Under the pieces are notes generated by a model. It worked only from the letters and a program-made list of their open reading frames with translations, made no database searches and was not told the origin of the DNA. Both the position numbers and the translations under genes were made by a program. A DNA stretch of 29,833 nucleotides, from contig CAJTSU010000002.1 in the NCBI GenBank assembly GCA_910579055.1, positions 36,490-66,322 of the forward strand, written 5' to 3'. This stretch comes from an uncultured Mailhella sp. (GTDB taxonomy: Bacteria; Desulfobacterota; Desulfovibrionia; Desulfovibrionales; Desulfovibrionaceae). Shown here piece by piece: positions 28,667 through 29,833 of the stretch (the stretch's first letter is position 1; each line of letters begins with the position of its first letter).

Positions 28667-29833
28667 CTATCGCATCCGCCTGCGCGGTCGGCTTTGCCGT
28701 TCCCGCTCTATGCGCCGTTTTTCAGGGTCGCCAACAAGGTCTGCAAGCTGTTGTACACTTCGCTGACATCGGTGAACAATCACTTCAAGGTGCGAAGTTC
28801 CGTCTGAATCAGCATCTGCTTGTCCTCCAGTACGTCCATCCTCGTGCCGAAGGCCGTCAGCCGGGCGTTGCAGTTCTCCTCCATCCGTTTCAAACTCTGT
28901 ATCAACATCCGTTCTATTTCGGTCATGAATGGTATCCTCCTGAATCTGGGGCAAAAGGAGGGCTTCCTCGGCGGGGAGCTGTGTCCATTTTGCCGGATAG
29001 CGTTTGGTATTGCAGGCGGCGCGTTTTTCAATGACGCGCTCAAAAGCCGGTTGCAGACGGGCGACCATGCGCCGCGCCGTTTCCTTTTTCTTTTCTTCGG
29101 ATTCTTCACCCTGAGCGACTTTGGGCGTCCAGCCTCTGGCGTAAAAGCCTCCCCTGAAGCGCATCCTCATGCCACTGTCCGGGGCAATGACGCTGATGTA
29201 GTCCCTGCCTTCGCGGTTGATGCGTAGTCTCTGTTCCTTCAGGGCGCTCAGAACATCTTCCCGGCTCCGGACAAGCCCCTGTGTCACTTTCTCCTTGAGA
29301 AAGGCATGAATGACCTCCTTGGCCTGGTCGCGGTCGCTTTCCCTGATTTCCTTGCCCCATCTCGCCATCCGCGCCTTGAACAGGTCGGCCTTTTTTGGAA
29401 GTTCATCCCGCGTTCGCGCCGGATCGTCCGGCCGCGCCCAGCCTTCGCGCCAGTTGAAGAGATCGCGGAAAACATCAAAGTCTTTTTGCCAGCCGGGAGG
29501 GCAGGCGTTGAAATCCTTGCCGCTGGAAAGTTCCAGGCGCGGAATGAGGAAATGCAGCTCGTGATGCCCGGCATGGGTATGCCGTACCCAGAGGATATTG
29601 CGCTGATCCGCTTCCAGACCGGCGAAGGCTACGCGCTCAAAGGCGTCCATGACTTCCTCTTCCTGTGCCTCGCTGATCTTCTCATCAGGATGCCACGACA
29701 GAGCGCCGGAGGTGAATTTCCATCGTCGCTCTATGCTGTCGATCAGCGCGCGGGTCATGGCGGGATCGCCGCGCAGCACCTGTGGCGGGGCTGTGTCTCT
29801 CCCCGGATAATCCGGGCGTACAAGATAGCGGCT
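28667..29833 (-). CDS. Relaxase/mobilization nuclease (N-terminus outside window)
   Basis: The frame is open to the window edge, giving 388 visible residues. The segment ILWVRHTHAGHHELHFLIPR (about 29540-29600) holds the histidine cluster of the metal site of MobA/VirD2-type relaxases. The catalytic tyrosine region lies in the missing N-terminus. A relaxase nicks the transfer origin and leads the strand into a conjugation machine, so this element is at least mobilizable; no type IV secretion genes are visible in the window. The last 90 residues are highly charged and of low complexity; they overlap a second gene in another frame (28780-28926). The transfer origin probably lies upstream, beyond the window. 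Confidence 0.88.
   Translation of the reverse strand, partial: SRYLVRPDYPGRDTAPPQVLRGDPAMTRALIDSIERRWKFTSGALSWHPDEKISEAQEEEVMDAFERVAFAGLEADQRNILWVRHTHAGHHELHFLIPRLELSSGKDFNACPPGWQKDFDVFRDLFNWREGWARPDDPARTRDELPKKADLFKARMARWGKEIRESDRDQAKEVIHAFLKEKVTQGLVRSREDVLSALKEQRLRINREGRDYISVIAPDSGMRMRFRGGFYARGWTPKVAQGEESEEKKKETARRMVARLQPAFERVIEKRAACNTKRYPAKWTQLPAEEALLLPQIQEDTIHDRNRTDVDTEFETDGGELQRPADGLRHEDGRTGGQADADSDGTSHLEVIVHRCQRSVQQLADLVGDPEKRRIERERQSRPRRRMR
28780..28926 (-). CDS. MbeD/MobD-like small ORF embedded in the relaxase gene
   Basis: In a second frame inside the relaxase 3' region, ATG 28926 follows a strong AGGAGG at nine bases. It opens 48 codons: MTEIERMLIQSLKRMEENCN, then ARLTAFGTRMDVLEDKQMLI and QTELRTLK. 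The amphipathic helical pattern and the opening MTEIERMLIQSL resemble MbeD/MobD of ColE1-type plasmids, which likewise overlap the relaxase gene. MbeD-like proteins are linked to mobilization or entry exclusion. The frame stops while coiled-coil character seems to continue in the relaxase frame (CQRSVQQLADLVGD), so the ORF may be truncated by a frameshift. Confidence 0.55.
   Translation of the reverse strand: MTEIERMLIQSLKRMEENCNARLTAFGTRMDVLEDKQMLIQTELRTLK

Noticed and set aside
1..29833. CRISPR array
   Set aside because: No regularly spaced repeats and no cas-like genes were seen in the window.

Overview
The window looks like a GC-rich chromosome of the Desulfovibrionaceae (Desulfovibrio/Bilophila type). 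The clearest hint is a flavoredoxin-like flavin protein; the chemotaxis genes, hflKC and a phosphomannomutase fit. The genus is inferred, not proven. Positions 1-9440 are ordinary chromosome. They hold the end of a chemoreceptor gene, cheV, a block on the minus strand (flavoredoxin, lytic transglycosylase lipoprotein, CI-like repressor, hflC, hflK), a phosphomannomutase/phosphoglucomutase and a complete tRNA-Arg(ACG) with promoter and terminator. Two copies of a dispersed non-coding repeat in opposite orientation flank the 1.2-7.3 kb block.

Positions 9480-12053 are an accessory zone. It has an orphan XRE/HigA-type regulator behind a large palindrome, a frameshifted phage-like HTH gene, a piece of a zinc-ribbon protein, a 13-codon leader ORF coupled to an AlpA-type excisionase gene, and a P4-type tyrosine integrase. 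Just upstream of the integrase lies a 26-bp fragment of a tRNA-Ser 3' end, which I read as an attachment-site junction. The 5' part of that tRNA is absent, so the element to the right (12053 to beyond the window) probably ends here and the intact tRNA lies outside the window.

The element carries a ParD/ParE-like toxin-antitoxin pair at its edge (12.2-12.8 kb), a 13-kb single-strand defence operon (26.6 down to 13.3 kb) and a mobilization operon running off the window (29.8 down to 27.0 kb: relaxase, an embedded MbeD-like ORF, a TraK-like small protein, a ParA/TraL-like ATPase, a membrane protein).

The defence operon is the main find. Its core is a SNF2/RapA-type helicase with a DUF3883-like C-terminus, a DUF1156 DNA methyltransferase and a DUF499 ATPase, which is the helicase-methylase-ATPase (Hma-like) architecture. 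Each of the two gaps between core genes contains a separate ATPase-nuclease pair. Between helicase and methylase there is a PtuA/PtuB-like (Septu or retron effector type) ATPase plus HNH pair. Between methylase and DUF499 there is an OLD/RecF-like ATPase plus a small PD-(D/E)XK-like protein that I cannot assign to a named system. The embedded pairs are visibly AT-richer than the core, and the catalytic middle of the methylase gene is itself an AT-rich patch. A small HTH regulator gene in front of the helicase is frameshifted by one base, and its restored frame would overlap the helicase start. Likely logic: a mobilizable island bringing a nested, multi-layer anti-phage locus, kept by a TA module and moved by integrase/excisionase and relaxase functions.
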